Shown: positions 1 through 6,339 of the stretch, one piece after another
Layout of the letters: each line of letters starts with the position of its first letter
How positions within the stretch are numbered: position 1 is the stretch's first letter
Source: Desulfobacterales bacterium C00003106
GTDB taxonomy: Bacteria; Desulfobacterota; Desulfobacteria; Desulfobacterales; C00003106
Assembly: GCA_001751015.1 (NCBI GenBank)
Contig: MAXM01000094.1
Location: forward strand, 1-6,339
Length of the DNA: 6,339 nucleotides
Direction of reading: 5' to 3'
Program-made: the position numbers and the translations under genes
Notes under the pieces: model-generated
Database searches by the model: none
Told to the model about the DNA's origin: nothing
The model's input: only the letters and a program-made list of their open reading frames with translations

Positions 1-1791
1 GGAGATTTTGCTTATGGTTTTAATGCCGGAAGAACTCGATATGCACATGAGAAAGTAGACCCGGATTTCCCCCCTCGGCTCAGAAGCTCCAGGTTCGGCA
101 CATTCTTTGATGACGAGTTCCCACTGACACCGGTCACCGCATGGCTTTACAAGCAATACCACGCATCGATCTGTAATAGCATCAGGGGCGCAGCCCTTTA
201 CAATACCGCTTTGACGGCCGTTTCCAGCCTCCTTTCCGACCTGGAGTTTTCCCGCTGTGACGAAGAAAAATGTTTTGTTGTAAGGAATAAACTATGTTCC
301 ACCCGCAGAAAGAGCACGTCCTCACAGATCATTTTGTTTTCCGATCTTCCCGAAAAACAGATTAACCTCATCAGTTTCCTGATTGATTTTATCAGACAAC
401 TGGTCGATTCGCGGCAATGGTTCGACGATTTCAATCTGTGTCAGGGAGTTCTTTTCGTCGATCATTTTGAAAATCTGTTTTCAGCCGTGCAAACAGATCA
501 GGCAATGAAGACCCTTCAAGATCTTTTTCCCAATATTCAGTTTATTATCGGATGCACTACAAAAACGGGCATCGACCGGATTCAGAGGTTTGAAAACAGA
601 CTACTGCCTGTTCTGTCGCCGATTAATCGTGTGAAGCAATTTGTCACGGCGAAATCCACGAGCGACAGAAAGACGTGGGACTATCGAAACCATTTCCTTA
701 AGTCAAGATTCCGCAAGGCCGCTGGGGCGGACGAGGACGATGTCCTGCTGATCGACGTTGACAGTTATGTTCCGAATATTTCTTTGATGAAATTGAGTCG
801 GCACTACAAGAATGAAGGAAGGAATGTGATTCTTGCCAGGGAATCGAGAATTCACCGGAAGTCAAAACTCGTTTTTGCCAGTTGTGTTTTTAACCGTTCC
901 ACTACAGGAAAAAAGATAAAGAAATTACGGGAACTTCATGGCGATAATATACAGATCGGCGGGACAGGGGTGGATATCTCTTTGAAGTTGCCGGATGAGA
1001 TTGAATACTTGATGCCGGACTATTCGCTTTATCCCACAGTCGATTTTGCGATGGGGTTTCTCACCCGGGGCTGCCCGAACAACTGCGGTTTTTGCGTGGT
1101 TCCCGCCAAAGAGGGGAAATTAAGGCAGGTCGCTGAAATCAAAGACATCGTTCCTCCCGAATTCGACAAATTCGTTATAATGGATAATAACCTGCTCGCC
1201 CATCCCGGGGCATATAAACTCTTGGAAGAGATGATCAGCAAAAAACTGCAGGTGAACTTCAATCAAACACTCGATATCCGTCTGATCAATAAGAGAAACG
1301 CCAGGCTTCTCCAGAAAATCGACAGCAAGAACTATTCCTTTACCAAGCGAATGTACTATTTCAGTTTCAACACAGTAGATACAATTCCCATTATCAGGAA
1401 AAACCTGAGACTGCTCGATTCCGTGAAGCCGAGAGAAATCCGCTTTATATGCATGTACGGGTACAACACTACCCTTGCAGATGACATTGAACGCTTTTCG
1501 TTCTTGCAGAAAATGGGCGCCTCGCCCTTTGTTCAACAATATCAGCCTGTGCTGGGCGCCCATTCGGTTGAGATTGAGAACTATTTTGATACCACGGTTG
1601 ATCGTCTCGTGGAGATTCATTTTGCACAAAATGGCCGGATCTTTGAAAAATTCCTGAAATGGGTCAGCAGAAAATATGCCGAGCAGTTTGGAAGGCTTAA
1701 CATGCCGCTCGTGGACCTTATTTTCAAGTACAATAACAGGCATGGCAAGCATCGATACGTCGAGACGCTCGCGGGTACAAGAAGGATTTAG
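1..1791 (+). CDS. 5'-partial radical SAM protein with an N-terminal degenerate RecF/SMC-like ATPase domain
   Basis: The frame is open from base 1 to the TAG at 1789-1791, giving 596 visible residues; the true start lies left of the window. Residues ~1-190 resemble the second half of a RecF/SMC-like ATPase of the AAA_21 type: YGFNAGR (5-11), FGTFFDDEFPL (32-42), a signature-like FSDLPEKQ (113-120), a Walker-B-like VLFVDHF (151-157) and a sensor-strand-like FIIGCTT (181-187). The signature glycine, the Glu after the Walker B Asp (His155 instead) and the usual THSP histidine are all missing, so this half is probably inactive as an ATPase. Any Walker A would be off-window. Residues ~246-345 form a Rossmann-like, B12-binding-like region (LLIDVDS, GGTG at 320-323, PDYSLYP). 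The radical SAM core follows with CPNNCGFC (358-365; Cys358, 362, 365 for the 4Fe-4S cluster), DNNLLA (395-400) and DIRLI (425-429). The substrate is unknown. The next gene starts 3 bases after the stop. Radical SAM is secure; the ATPase reading is moderately sure. Confidence 0.88.
   Translation, partial: GDFAYGFNAGRTRYAHEKVDPDFPPRLRSSRFGTFFDDEFPLTPVTAWLYKQYHASICNSIRGAALYNTALTAVSSLLSDLEFSRCDEEKCFVVRNKLCSTRRKSTSSQIILFSDLPEKQINLISFLIDFIRQLVDSRQWFDDFNLCQGVLFVDHFENLFSAVQTDQAMKTLQDLFPNIQFIIGCTTKTGIDRIQRFENRLLPVLSPINRVKQFVTAKSTSDRKTWDYRNHFLKSRFRKAAGADEDDVLLIDVDSYVPNISLMKLSRHYKNEGRNVILARESRIHRKSKLVFASCVFNRSTTGKKIKKLRELHGDNIQIGGTGVDISLKLPDEIEYLMPDYSLYPTVDFAMGFLTRGCPNNCGFCVVPAKEGKLRQVAEIKDIVPPEFDKFVIMDNNLLAHPGAYKLLEEMISKKLQVNFNQTLDIRLINKRNARLLQKIDSKNYSFTKRMYYFSFNTVDTIPIIRKNLRLLDSVKPREIRFICMYGYNTTLADDIERFSFLQKMGASPFVQQYQPVLGAHSVEIENYFDTTVDRLVEIHFAQNGRIFEKFLKWVSRKYAEQFGRLNMPLVDLIFKYNNRHGKHRYVETLAGTRRI
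1780..1786 (+). promoter_or_regulatory. Ribosome-binding site of the DruA-like gene
   Basis: AGAAGGA lies inside the last codons of the radical SAM gene, 8 bases before the ATG at 1795. It fixes the start of the DruA-like gene and implies that both proteins are made from one transcript. Confidence 0.75.
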
Positions 1792-1794
1792 GTC

Positions 1795-3147
1795 ATGGAA
1801 AGCAGATGTTTTGGGAAAAATGAAATGGGAAAGACACGTTACGAAATCACGTGCTCCGAGGAGGAGATCAGAAAAATCGGAATGATTGCAAGGAGTAGAA
1901 CAGCGGGAATCTGGAGAATAAAACGCGCCAAGATAATCCTGGGCGCTCTGGAAGGCAGAAATATCGATCAATTGGTTCTCGACGTTCGCGTCCCTCCTGA
2001 AACCATAAAGAAGTTCTTGAAGAATTTTCCAGCCAATGGATTGAAGTCCCTTGATAAACCGGATAGGAAACCCACGTCTCGCGAGGTTCCTGTCGAAAAG
2101 ATGCTGATTTTTCTTGAACAACCAGCGCACCCGGGATCAAAGCAATGGGATAGATTGGAGGTTCACTACATCGGTCATGAGTTTTCCGCGAGACAAATAA
2201 AGAAAATCAGAAATTTCATTGCGTCCAACCCGACAAGCACCCGTGGCAAAATTGCCTGTTGGGTCTGCACTGCATTCGGCCTGTATCAGTCTAACGGAAA
2301 ACTCAAGGAAACAGGAGTATCCGCTATTTTGAAACGGATGGATATGGACAACATCATCTTATTGCCACCTGTTCCCAGCAGAATGAATAGGAATCACAGC
2401 AGTGTCAACAGACCTACTCCGAAACCGCGAAAAACAATTTGTCTTGATGTCTCTGAGCTAAGAACTTTGCAGTTCATTCCGGTCAAGACGAGAAAAGATG
2501 CTTCTCTGTGGAGAAATCTGATTGCCGACTATCACTATATCGGAGGTTATCGTCTGTTTGGCGCGCAAATGAGATATCTTGTTTACGGAGGGGAAGACTT
2601 CGCACATTCAATCAAGAGGCCGGACAACCAAGGCAATAATGTAAATGCCCTGAAAAAACCTTCCGGGAAACACCCTGTCGGAGACCGGGGAAAGCATGAC
2701 ACAGACAGACCAAGAGGAAAGCATTTGCTTGGCGTGCTTGGTTTTGCTGCAAGTTCCTGGCGGCTATTCAGCCGGGACAGATTTATTGGATGGTCAAATG
2801 AGCAACGAATCGCAAACCTTAATTTAGTCGTAAACAATGTGCGTTTTCTTATTTTGCCCTGGATCAAGTCGCCGAACCTTGCTTCCCGAATTCTCGGCGG
2901 CATAACAAGGCGACTACCATTTGATTGGGAGGCGCGTTATGGTTTCAAGCCCGTCTTGCTTGAGACATTTGTTGATCTGAGTCAATTTCGAGGAACGTGC
3001 TACCGGGCGGCCAATTGGATTCAAGTAGGAATCACCGAGGGGTACAGTCTTTATGGGATTGAGCAGAAAAAGAAAATCTCAAAAAAAGCTATCCTCCTAT
3101 ACCCGCTCTGCAAGAACTTTCGTGATAGACTCTGCAATCCTCCATAG
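1795..3147 (+). CDS. DruA-like (DUF4338) protein with an IS630-type helix-turn-helix N-terminus
   Basis: 450 residues. Residues ~14-95 match the pattern of the IS630-family transposase N-terminal helix-turn-helix: RAKIILGALEGRNIDQL, then the recognition-helix region VPPETIKKFLKNF and the trailing GLKSLDKPDRKP. Residues ~130-195 match the small N-terminal region usual in DUF4338 proteins (NGKLKETGVSAILKRM, then ILLPP). The DruA core spans ~225-445: ADYHYIGGYRLFGAQMRYLV, LLGVLGFAASSWRL, SRDRFIGWSNEQR, NNVRFLILPWI, LASRILG, LLETFVD, FRGTCYRAANW and the closing YPLCKNFRDRLC, so the domain is complete. A hydrophilic stretch (264-310) interrupts the core between RYLV and LLGVLG, where relatives as I recall them have a short turn. 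DruA is a Druantia anti-phage component of unresolved biochemistry; similar genes also occur alone. The HTH suggests DNA binding. The start is supported by AGAAGGA 8 bases upstream. Family assignment is strong; whether it serves defence or a mobile element is open. Confidence 0.88.
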   Translation: MESRCFGKNEMGKTRYEITCSEEEIRKIGMIARSRTAGIWRIKRAKIILGALEGRNIDQLVLDVRVPPETIKKFLKNFPANGLKSLDKPDRKPTSREVPVEKMLIFLEQPAHPGSKQWDRLEVHYIGHEFSARQIKKIRNFIASNPTSTRGKIACWVCTAFGLYQSNGKLKETGVSAILKRMDMDNIILLPPVPSRMNRNHSSVNRPTPKPRKTICLDVSELRTLQFIPVKTRKDASLWRNLIADYHYIGGYRLFGAQMRYLVYGGEDFAHSIKRPDNQGNNVNALKKPSGKHPVGDRGKHDTDRPRGKHLLGVLGFAASSWRLFSRDRFIGWSNEQRIANLNLVVNNVRFLILPWIKSPNLASRILGGITRRLPFDWEARYGFKPVLLETFVDLSQFRGTCYRAANWIQVGITEGYSLYGIEQKKKISKKAILLYPLCKNFRDRLCNPP

Positions 3148-3192
3148 ACTCTTGGTACTGCGATTTCTGGTTTTGGTATCACATCTTGATTT

Positions 3193-3220
3193 GGAACGGG
3201 GACGAAATAACTTTCCCAAG
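3193..3220 (+). repeat. Short dispersed repeat, single arm
   Basis: This stretch matches the left arm of the palindrome at 6231-6333 at 24 of 28 positions, including the exact 16-mer GGGGACGAAATAACTT (3198-3213 and 6237-6252). No clear opposite arm is present: CTGTGGG (3244-3250) and GGTTCC (3256-3261) are the only weak echoes of the rest of the other copy. It is probably a decayed or solo member of the same palindromic repeat family. Confidence 0.75.
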
Positions 3221-3336
3221 CAGGCGCATAGATTTAGGCAGACTGTGGGGGTATAGGTTCCGAGCTTTTAATCGAGGCAGACAATGTATTCGACAAAGAG
3301 TATGACGAAAGGGCGGGCACTGACCAAACCGAATAC

Positions 3337-3342
3337 AGAGGA
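3337..3342 (+). promoter_or_regulatory. Ribosome-binding site of wtpA
   Basis: AGAGGA sits 7 bases before the ATG at 3350. This favours that start over the in-frame ATG at 3284, which would put 22 polar residues ahead of the signal peptide. Confidence 0.7.
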
Positions 3343-3349
3343 ATTAACA

Positions 3350-4339
3350 ATGATAAAATCTAAAGGTCCGTCAAAAGGCATACTTGTTTTTGTCCTGCTT
3401 GTTACGGGTATCCTTCCCCCTTTTTCTGCGGATGCCGAACCCGGGGGAAACCTCATAATCTTCCACGCCGGCAGTCTGAGCGTCCCTTTCGCCAGGATGG
3501 AAAAAGACTTTGAAGCAAAGTATCCCAAAGTGGATGTGCTTCGTGAGACAGGCGGGAGCACCAAGATGGCGCGCATGATTTCAGAACTTCACAAGCCGGC
3601 CGATATCATGGCCTCTGCTGATTTCAAAATCATTGACAAGACCTTGATTCCCGAGCATGCTCAATGGAATATCCGTTTTGCGACAAACCAGTTGGTGCTT
3701 TGTTATACGGATCAAAGCCGCTTTGCCGGCGAGATCACCGCGGATAACTGGCACGAGATTCTCGGGAGAAAGGGCGTTGTCTGGGGGCACTCGGATCCCA
3801 ATCTGGACCCCTGCGGCTACCGAAGCCTTATGGTGCTCCAACTCGCGGAAAAGTATTACAACAAGACAGGGCTGTATGAACGTTTGATCGCCAATCGGCC
3901 CAAAAAGAACATCAGGCCCAAGTCAGTGGAGTTGGTCTCGCTATTGATCACAGGGAATATGGATTATGCATGGGAATACCTTTCCGTCGCTGTCCAGCAT
4001 GGACTGAAGTACATAGTACTTCCCGATAAAATCAACCTCGGCAATTACAAAAATGATGATTTTTACAAACAGGCCAAGGTGCAAGTAACCGGGAAAAGGC
4101 CCGGGATATGGATCACTCGTACAGGGAAATCCTGCACCTATGGCATAACATTGTTGAAAGATGCGAAGAACCCGGAAGCGGCAATCGCATTCCTGCAGTT
4201 CCTGATGAGTCCGGACGGCGGACTGAATATCCTGGAAGAGATGGGGCAGCCTCCTTTTGTTCCCTGCCGCGTTTCCACGGATGAAATCAAGTCCATGTTG
4301 CCGGTATCTCTGCAAAAATTGGTTGAGGTAAAGAATTGA
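3350..4339 (+). CDS. wtpA: Tungstate/molybdate ABC transporter periplasmic binding protein (WtpA/archaeal ModA type)
   Basis: 329 residues. It captures tungstate or molybdate outside the inner membrane and hands it to WtpB. Residues 1-29 form a Sec signal peptide: basic MIKSKGPSKG, hydrophobic ILVFVLLVTGIL, and a likely cleavage after SADA. There is no lipobox Cys, so the mature protein should be soluble in a periplasm. The mature part starts with the family-typical IIFHAGSLSVPF (36-47), followed by GGSTKMARMI (68-77), ADIMASAD (84-91), DPCGYRS (153-159) and DYAWEY (205-210). In the Archaeoglobus ModA/WtpA structure, as I recall it, the oxyanion is held by serines plus the carboxylates of an Asp and a Glu, giving six-fold coordination. 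The matching residues here appear to be Ser42, Ser70, Asp153 and Glu209, which sets it apart from the E. coli ModA type. Tungstate versus molybdate preference cannot be read from sequence. It is the first gene of the operon, with wtpB shortly downstream. Confidence 0.92.
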   Translation: MIKSKGPSKGILVFVLLVTGILPPFSADAEPGGNLIIFHAGSLSVPFARMEKDFEAKYPKVDVLRETGGSTKMARMISELHKPADIMASADFKIIDKTLIPEHAQWNIRFATNQLVLCYTDQSRFAGEITADNWHEILGRKGVVWGHSDPNLDPCGYRSLMVLQLAEKYYNKTGLYERLIANRPKKNIRPKSVELVSLLITGNMDYAWEYLSVAVQHGLKYIVLPDKINLGNYKNDDFYKQAKVQVTGKRPGIWITRTGKSCTYGITLLKDAKNPEAAIAFLQFLMSPDGGLNILEEMGQPPFVPCRVSTDEIKSMLPVSLQKLVEVKN

Positions 4340-4376
4340 TGACTCTTTGAGCGAACCCTTTGCGAAACCATCAAAC

Positions 4377-5171
4377 ATGAAAATAGAAAAGAGAATTGAC
4401 CCGTTTTTCTGGCTGACGGTTGTCTGCAGTTCCGTTGTTGTGGCCTTTATTCTTCTCCCTTTGATCCAGATGATCGTCCAGCCCTCTTTTCAAGACCTTA
4501 AAGAGACCTTTCAAGACCCGACCGTGCGTCGTTCCATCTCGCTCAGTATCTACACATCCGGACTGGCAGCCCTTATTTCCTTTGCGATAGGCACTCCATT
4601 TGCCTATCTGCTTGCCCGTAAGGATTTCCGGGGCAAGAAGTTTGTTGAGAGCATTGTTGATCTTCCCATCATGATTCCACACCCTGTCATCGGGATTGCC
4701 ATTTTAGGGCTGGCCGGAAAAAATCACTGGCTCGGCAGCCTTATGCAGGAAGTCGGAATACAGCTTATGGGAACCGTCACCGGAATTGTTACAGTGCTGA
4801 CCTTTGTCGGGCTGCCATTTTACGTCAACACCGCCAAGGCAGGATTTGAAGCCGTCCCGGTACGATTGGAAAATGTCTCAAGGAGTCTCGGGGCTTCTCC
4901 TGCCGGGACATTTTTTCGGGTGACTCTTCCTCTTGCATGGCGCTCTATGCTGGCAGGCATTATCATGTGCTGTGCAAGAGCGATCAGTGAATTTGGAGCT
5001 GTTATTATTGTGGCCTATCACCCTATGATCGCACCAGTGATGATTTATGAACGCTTTACCGCCTATGGCCTGAAATATTCTCAACCCGTAGCAGTCTGGC
5101 TTATACTGGTCTGCCTCATGCTGTTTCTCCTTTTGAGGGTTTTTTCTCTGCCCAAAAAGGGCCAAACATGA
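4377..5171 (+). CDS. wtpB: Tungstate/molybdate ABC transporter permease
   Basis: 264 residues from the ATG at 4377. It is an inner-membrane permease of the binding-protein-dependent (CysTW/ModB-like) family, acting as a homodimer that forms the oxyanion path. About six hydrophobic segments are visible near residues 12-34, 56-80, 92-114, 133-155, 190-212 and 238-256. The cytoplasmic EAA loop, which docks onto the ATPase, is at ~158-185 (FEAVPVRLENVSRSLGASP, then TLPLAWR). DLPIMIPHPVIGIAI (95-109) is typical of ModB/WtpB proteins. The start is uncertain: neither this ATG nor an in-frame TTG at 4347 (10 residues longer, 7 bases after the wtpA stop) has a good ribosome-binding site. The ATG was chosen because the protein then begins a few residues before the first membrane helix, as usual in the family. 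The stop overlaps the wtpC start in ATGA. Confidence 0.9.
   Translation: MKIEKRIDPFFWLTVVCSSVVVAFILLPLIQMIVQPSFQDLKETFQDPTVRRSISLSIYTSGLAALISFAIGTPFAYLLARKDFRGKKFVESIVDLPIMIPHPVIGIAILGLAGKNHWLGSLMQEVGIQLMGTVTGIVTVLTFVGLPFYVNTAKAGFEAVPVRLENVSRSLGASPAGTFFRVTLPLAWRSMLAGIIMCCARAISEFGAVIIVAYHPMIAPVMIYERFTAYGLKYSQPVAVWLILVCLMLFLLLRVFSLPKKGQT
5154..5161 (+). promoter_or_regulatory. Ribosome-binding site of wtpC
   Basis: AAAAAGGG lies within the last codons of wtpB, 6 bases before the wtpC ATG at 5168. Together with the 4-base ATGA overlap it supports translational coupling of permease and ATPase. Confidence 0.6.
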
Positions 5172-6205
5172 TCGAGATCAAAACCTTGCGCATTGTGCTT
5201 GATGGATTTGCTCTGCAGGATATTGAGCTTTCAATTCAGACCGGGGAGTTTTTCACGCTTCTCGGTCCGACAGGAGCGGGCAAGACCTTGATACTGGAAG
5301 CCGTGGCCGGTATTGTTCCCGTCACGAGCGGCCGCATACGTGTGAATGATCGGGACATTACAGACCTGGCGCCGGAGAAACGGGGCATCGGGATACTCTA
5401 TCAGGACTATGCCCTTTTTCCCCACTTGTCTGTTCTTGCAAACGTTACCTTCGGATTGCGGTACCACAAAACCGACCGGCAATCCTCCGGGAAATGGGTA
5501 GAGTGGCTCATGGAGCGTCTCAGACTCCAAGCGCTTGCTCACCGTTCTATTTGCCATCTGAGCGGCGGTGAGAAACAGCGGGTAGCCCTTGCAAGAGCCC
5601 TGGCCGTAAATCCTTCCGTTCTGCTTTTGGATGAACCCCTCTCTGCCCTGGACCCCAATTTCCGCGAAGAGATTCGGGACATCCTGAAAAAACTCCATCA
5701 GGAAACAAGAACCACCTTCCTGATGGTCACCCACGATTTTGCTGAAGCGCTTTTCCTGGGCGAACGAACGGCTATCCTGAATAACGGCAAAATTGAACAG
5801 ATCGGCCCTGTGTCCGAAGTCTTTCAACGGCCGGCCACGCCTTTTGCAGCAAAATTCGTGGGCATGAAAAATGTTTTTGCACCTGTCTTCAAAGACAATA
5901 GAGCGATACTGGATGACCTGGAGTTACACCTCGAAGCCTCACCCCAAAGAGACAAGCGCTACGTAGCGATCCGGTCTGAAGATATTCAGATCACAAGAGA
6001 AAAGCTTTCAGGAAACGGCCTCAACGTGTTTCAAGGCAAGATATCAGAGACGATTGACCGAGACCTTTACCACGAGGTTTCCGTCAGAACCGGAAAGATC
6101 ATTTTCAGGGGAATGCTCACGAGGAGGGCTCTCTTTGAAATGAAGCTCTCTAACGGGGAAGACGTCTATATCGCGGTCCGATCTTCTGCCATTCACGTTT
6201 TCTGA
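5168..6205 (+). CDS. wtpC: Tungstate/molybdate ABC transporter ATP-binding protein
   Basis: 345 residues, the usual length for the WtpC/ModC-type ATPase. It hydrolyses ATP on the cytoplasmic side of WtpB to drive uptake. All nucleotide-binding motifs are intact: Walker A GPTGAGKT (33-40), Q-loop Gln79 in LYQDYALFPHLSV, signature LSGGEKQRVALARAL (131-145), Walker B VLLLDE (151-156) with catalytic Glu156, D-loop SALD (159-162), and switch His189 in MVTHDF. After KFVGMKNVFAPV (229-240) comes a C-terminal regulatory domain of TOBE/MOP type (~245-345), including YVAIRSEDIQI (265-275) and a final VYIAVRSSAIHVF. In related transporters this region binds oxyanion and can feed back on activity. Whether it binds metal here is inference. 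The start codon overlaps the wtpB stop, so the two proteins are probably made in step. Confidence 0.93.
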   Translation: MIEIKTLRIVLDGFALQDIELSIQTGEFFTLLGPTGAGKTLILEAVAGIVPVTSGRIRVNDRDITDLAPEKRGIGILYQDYALFPHLSVLANVTFGLRYHKTDRQSSGKWVEWLMERLRLQALAHRSICHLSGGEKQRVALARALAVNPSVLLLDEPLSALDPNFREEIRDILKKLHQETRTTFLMVTHDFAEALFLGERTAILNNGKIEQIGPVSEVFQRPATPFAAKFVGMKNVFAPVFKDNRAILDDLELHLEASPQRDKRYVAIRSEDIQITREKLSGNGLNVFQGKISETIDRDLYHEVSVRTGKIIFRGMLTRRALFEMKLSNGEDVYIAVRSSAIHVF

Positions 6206-6230
6206 GATTAAAAAACCGCAACTGGATATA

Positions 6231-6333
6231 AGGAATGGGGACGAAATAACTTCCGCAACTATGCATCACGGCTTCAGGCCGCCTTTGCCAAATCTGTGGG
6301 CCTACTTGAGGAAGTTAATTCGTCCACGTTCCT
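6231..6333. repeat. 103-base imperfect palindromic repeat (REP/MITE-like) downstream of wtpC
   Basis: The left arm (6231-6256) and the reverse complement of the right arm (6308-6333) match at 22 of 26 positions. The spacer of about 51 bases carries an inner small hairpin, CGGC (6269-6272) with GCCG (6278-6281). The left arm is shared with the copy at 3193. No open reading frame and no T-run follow. From memory, repeats containing GGGGACG and an AACTT motif are common in deltaproteobacterial genomes and accompany REP-associated (IS200-like, RAYT) transposases, but no such transposase gene is visible here. The folded transcript might also end or protect the wtp mRNA. Confidence 0.75.
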
Positions 6334-6339
6334 AAGCTA

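Larger units (their letters stand above)
3148..3349. other. Intergenic region between the DruA-like gene and wtpA
   Basis: About 200 bases without a supportable gene. It contains the repeat copy starting at 3193 and the wtpA ribosome-binding site. The wtp promoter should lie here, but I see no convincing -35/-10 pair and no ModE-like palindrome. No strong terminator hairpin with a T-run follows the DruA-like gene. Confidence 0.6.

Noticed and set aside
211..1791. Radical SAM gene starting at the TTG at 211
   Set aside because: The frame is open without a stop back to base 1, the upstream residues continue the ATPase-like pattern (YGFNAGR, FGTFFDDEFPL), and no ribosome-binding site precedes 211. 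The gene is 5'-partial.
1120..2130. 336-codon open frame on the - strand
   Set aside because: It lies opposite two genes with strong family motifs, its product shows no recognisable domain, and it is best explained as an antisense shadow.
1795..3147. Complete canonical Druantia system
   Set aside because: Only a DruA-like gene is present. No DruE helicase or DruB, C or D partner is seen, and the downstream neighbour is a metal transporter. The left flank is outside the window.
3284..3349. N-terminal extension of wtpA to the ATG at 3284
   Set aside because: The 22 added residues are polar and would bury the signal peptide. The ATG at 3350 has AGAGGA at good spacing.
3148..3349. ModE-like operator or sigma-70 promoter before wtpA
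   Set aside because: The best candidate, TTGGTA at 3152 with GGTATC 17 bases later, matches the -10 consensus poorly, and no ModE-like inverted repeat could be found.
4089..4104. Small GC palindrome CCGGG/CCCGG inside wtpA
   Set aside because: It is a five-base stem within coding sequence and without a T-run; chance and codon content explain it.

Overview
The window looks like bacterial DNA from an anaerobe, most plausibly a deltaproteobacterium (Desulfobacterota, perhaps a sulfate reducer or syntroph). The hints are a tungstate-type ABC transporter whose binding protein has a cleavable Sec signal peptide and no lipobox, moderate GC, good Shine-Dalgarno sites, and interspersed short palindromes of a type I remember from such genomes. 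This assignment is inference. I cannot exclude another anaerobic bacterial lineage, and an archaeon is less likely. All five genes are on the + strand.

Left half (1-3147): a two-gene cassette that looks accessory. The first gene enters from beyond the left edge, because its frame is open from base 1. Its visible N-terminal ~190 residues resemble the C-terminal half of a RecF/SMC-like (AAA_21/AAA_23-type) ATPase with degraded catalytic motifs. The rest is a radical SAM enzyme with a CX3CX2C cluster motif and a Rossmann-like (B12-binding-like) domain in front of it. Three bases after its stop, with a strong ribosome-binding site inside its last codons, begins a DruA-like (DUF4338) protein carrying an IS630-transposase-type helix-turn-helix at its N-terminus. 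The pair looks co-translated. DruA is known from Druantia anti-phage systems, but no DruE helicase or other Druantia partner is visible here.

Middle (3148-3349): about 200 bases with no gene. It holds one copy of a short repeat (3193-3220) and the ribosome-binding site of the next gene.

Right half (3350-6205): a compact operon for a molybdate/tungstate importer of the Wtp/archaeal-Mod type: periplasmic binding protein wtpA, permease wtpB and ATPase wtpC, with an ATGA overlap between the last two. WtpA captures the oxyanion, WtpB forms the membrane channel and WtpC powers transport. In an anaerobe the metal would feed tungsten or molybdenum enzymes such as aldehyde oxidoreductases or formate dehydrogenases.

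Right edge (6206-6339): a 103-base imperfect palindrome (6231-6333) whose left arm matches the repeat at 3193. Members of this repeat family therefore bracket the transporter operon.

The most unusual content is the fused degenerate ATPase-radical SAM protein and its tight coupling to an HTH-DruA protein. It may be an undescribed defence cassette or mobile-element module.
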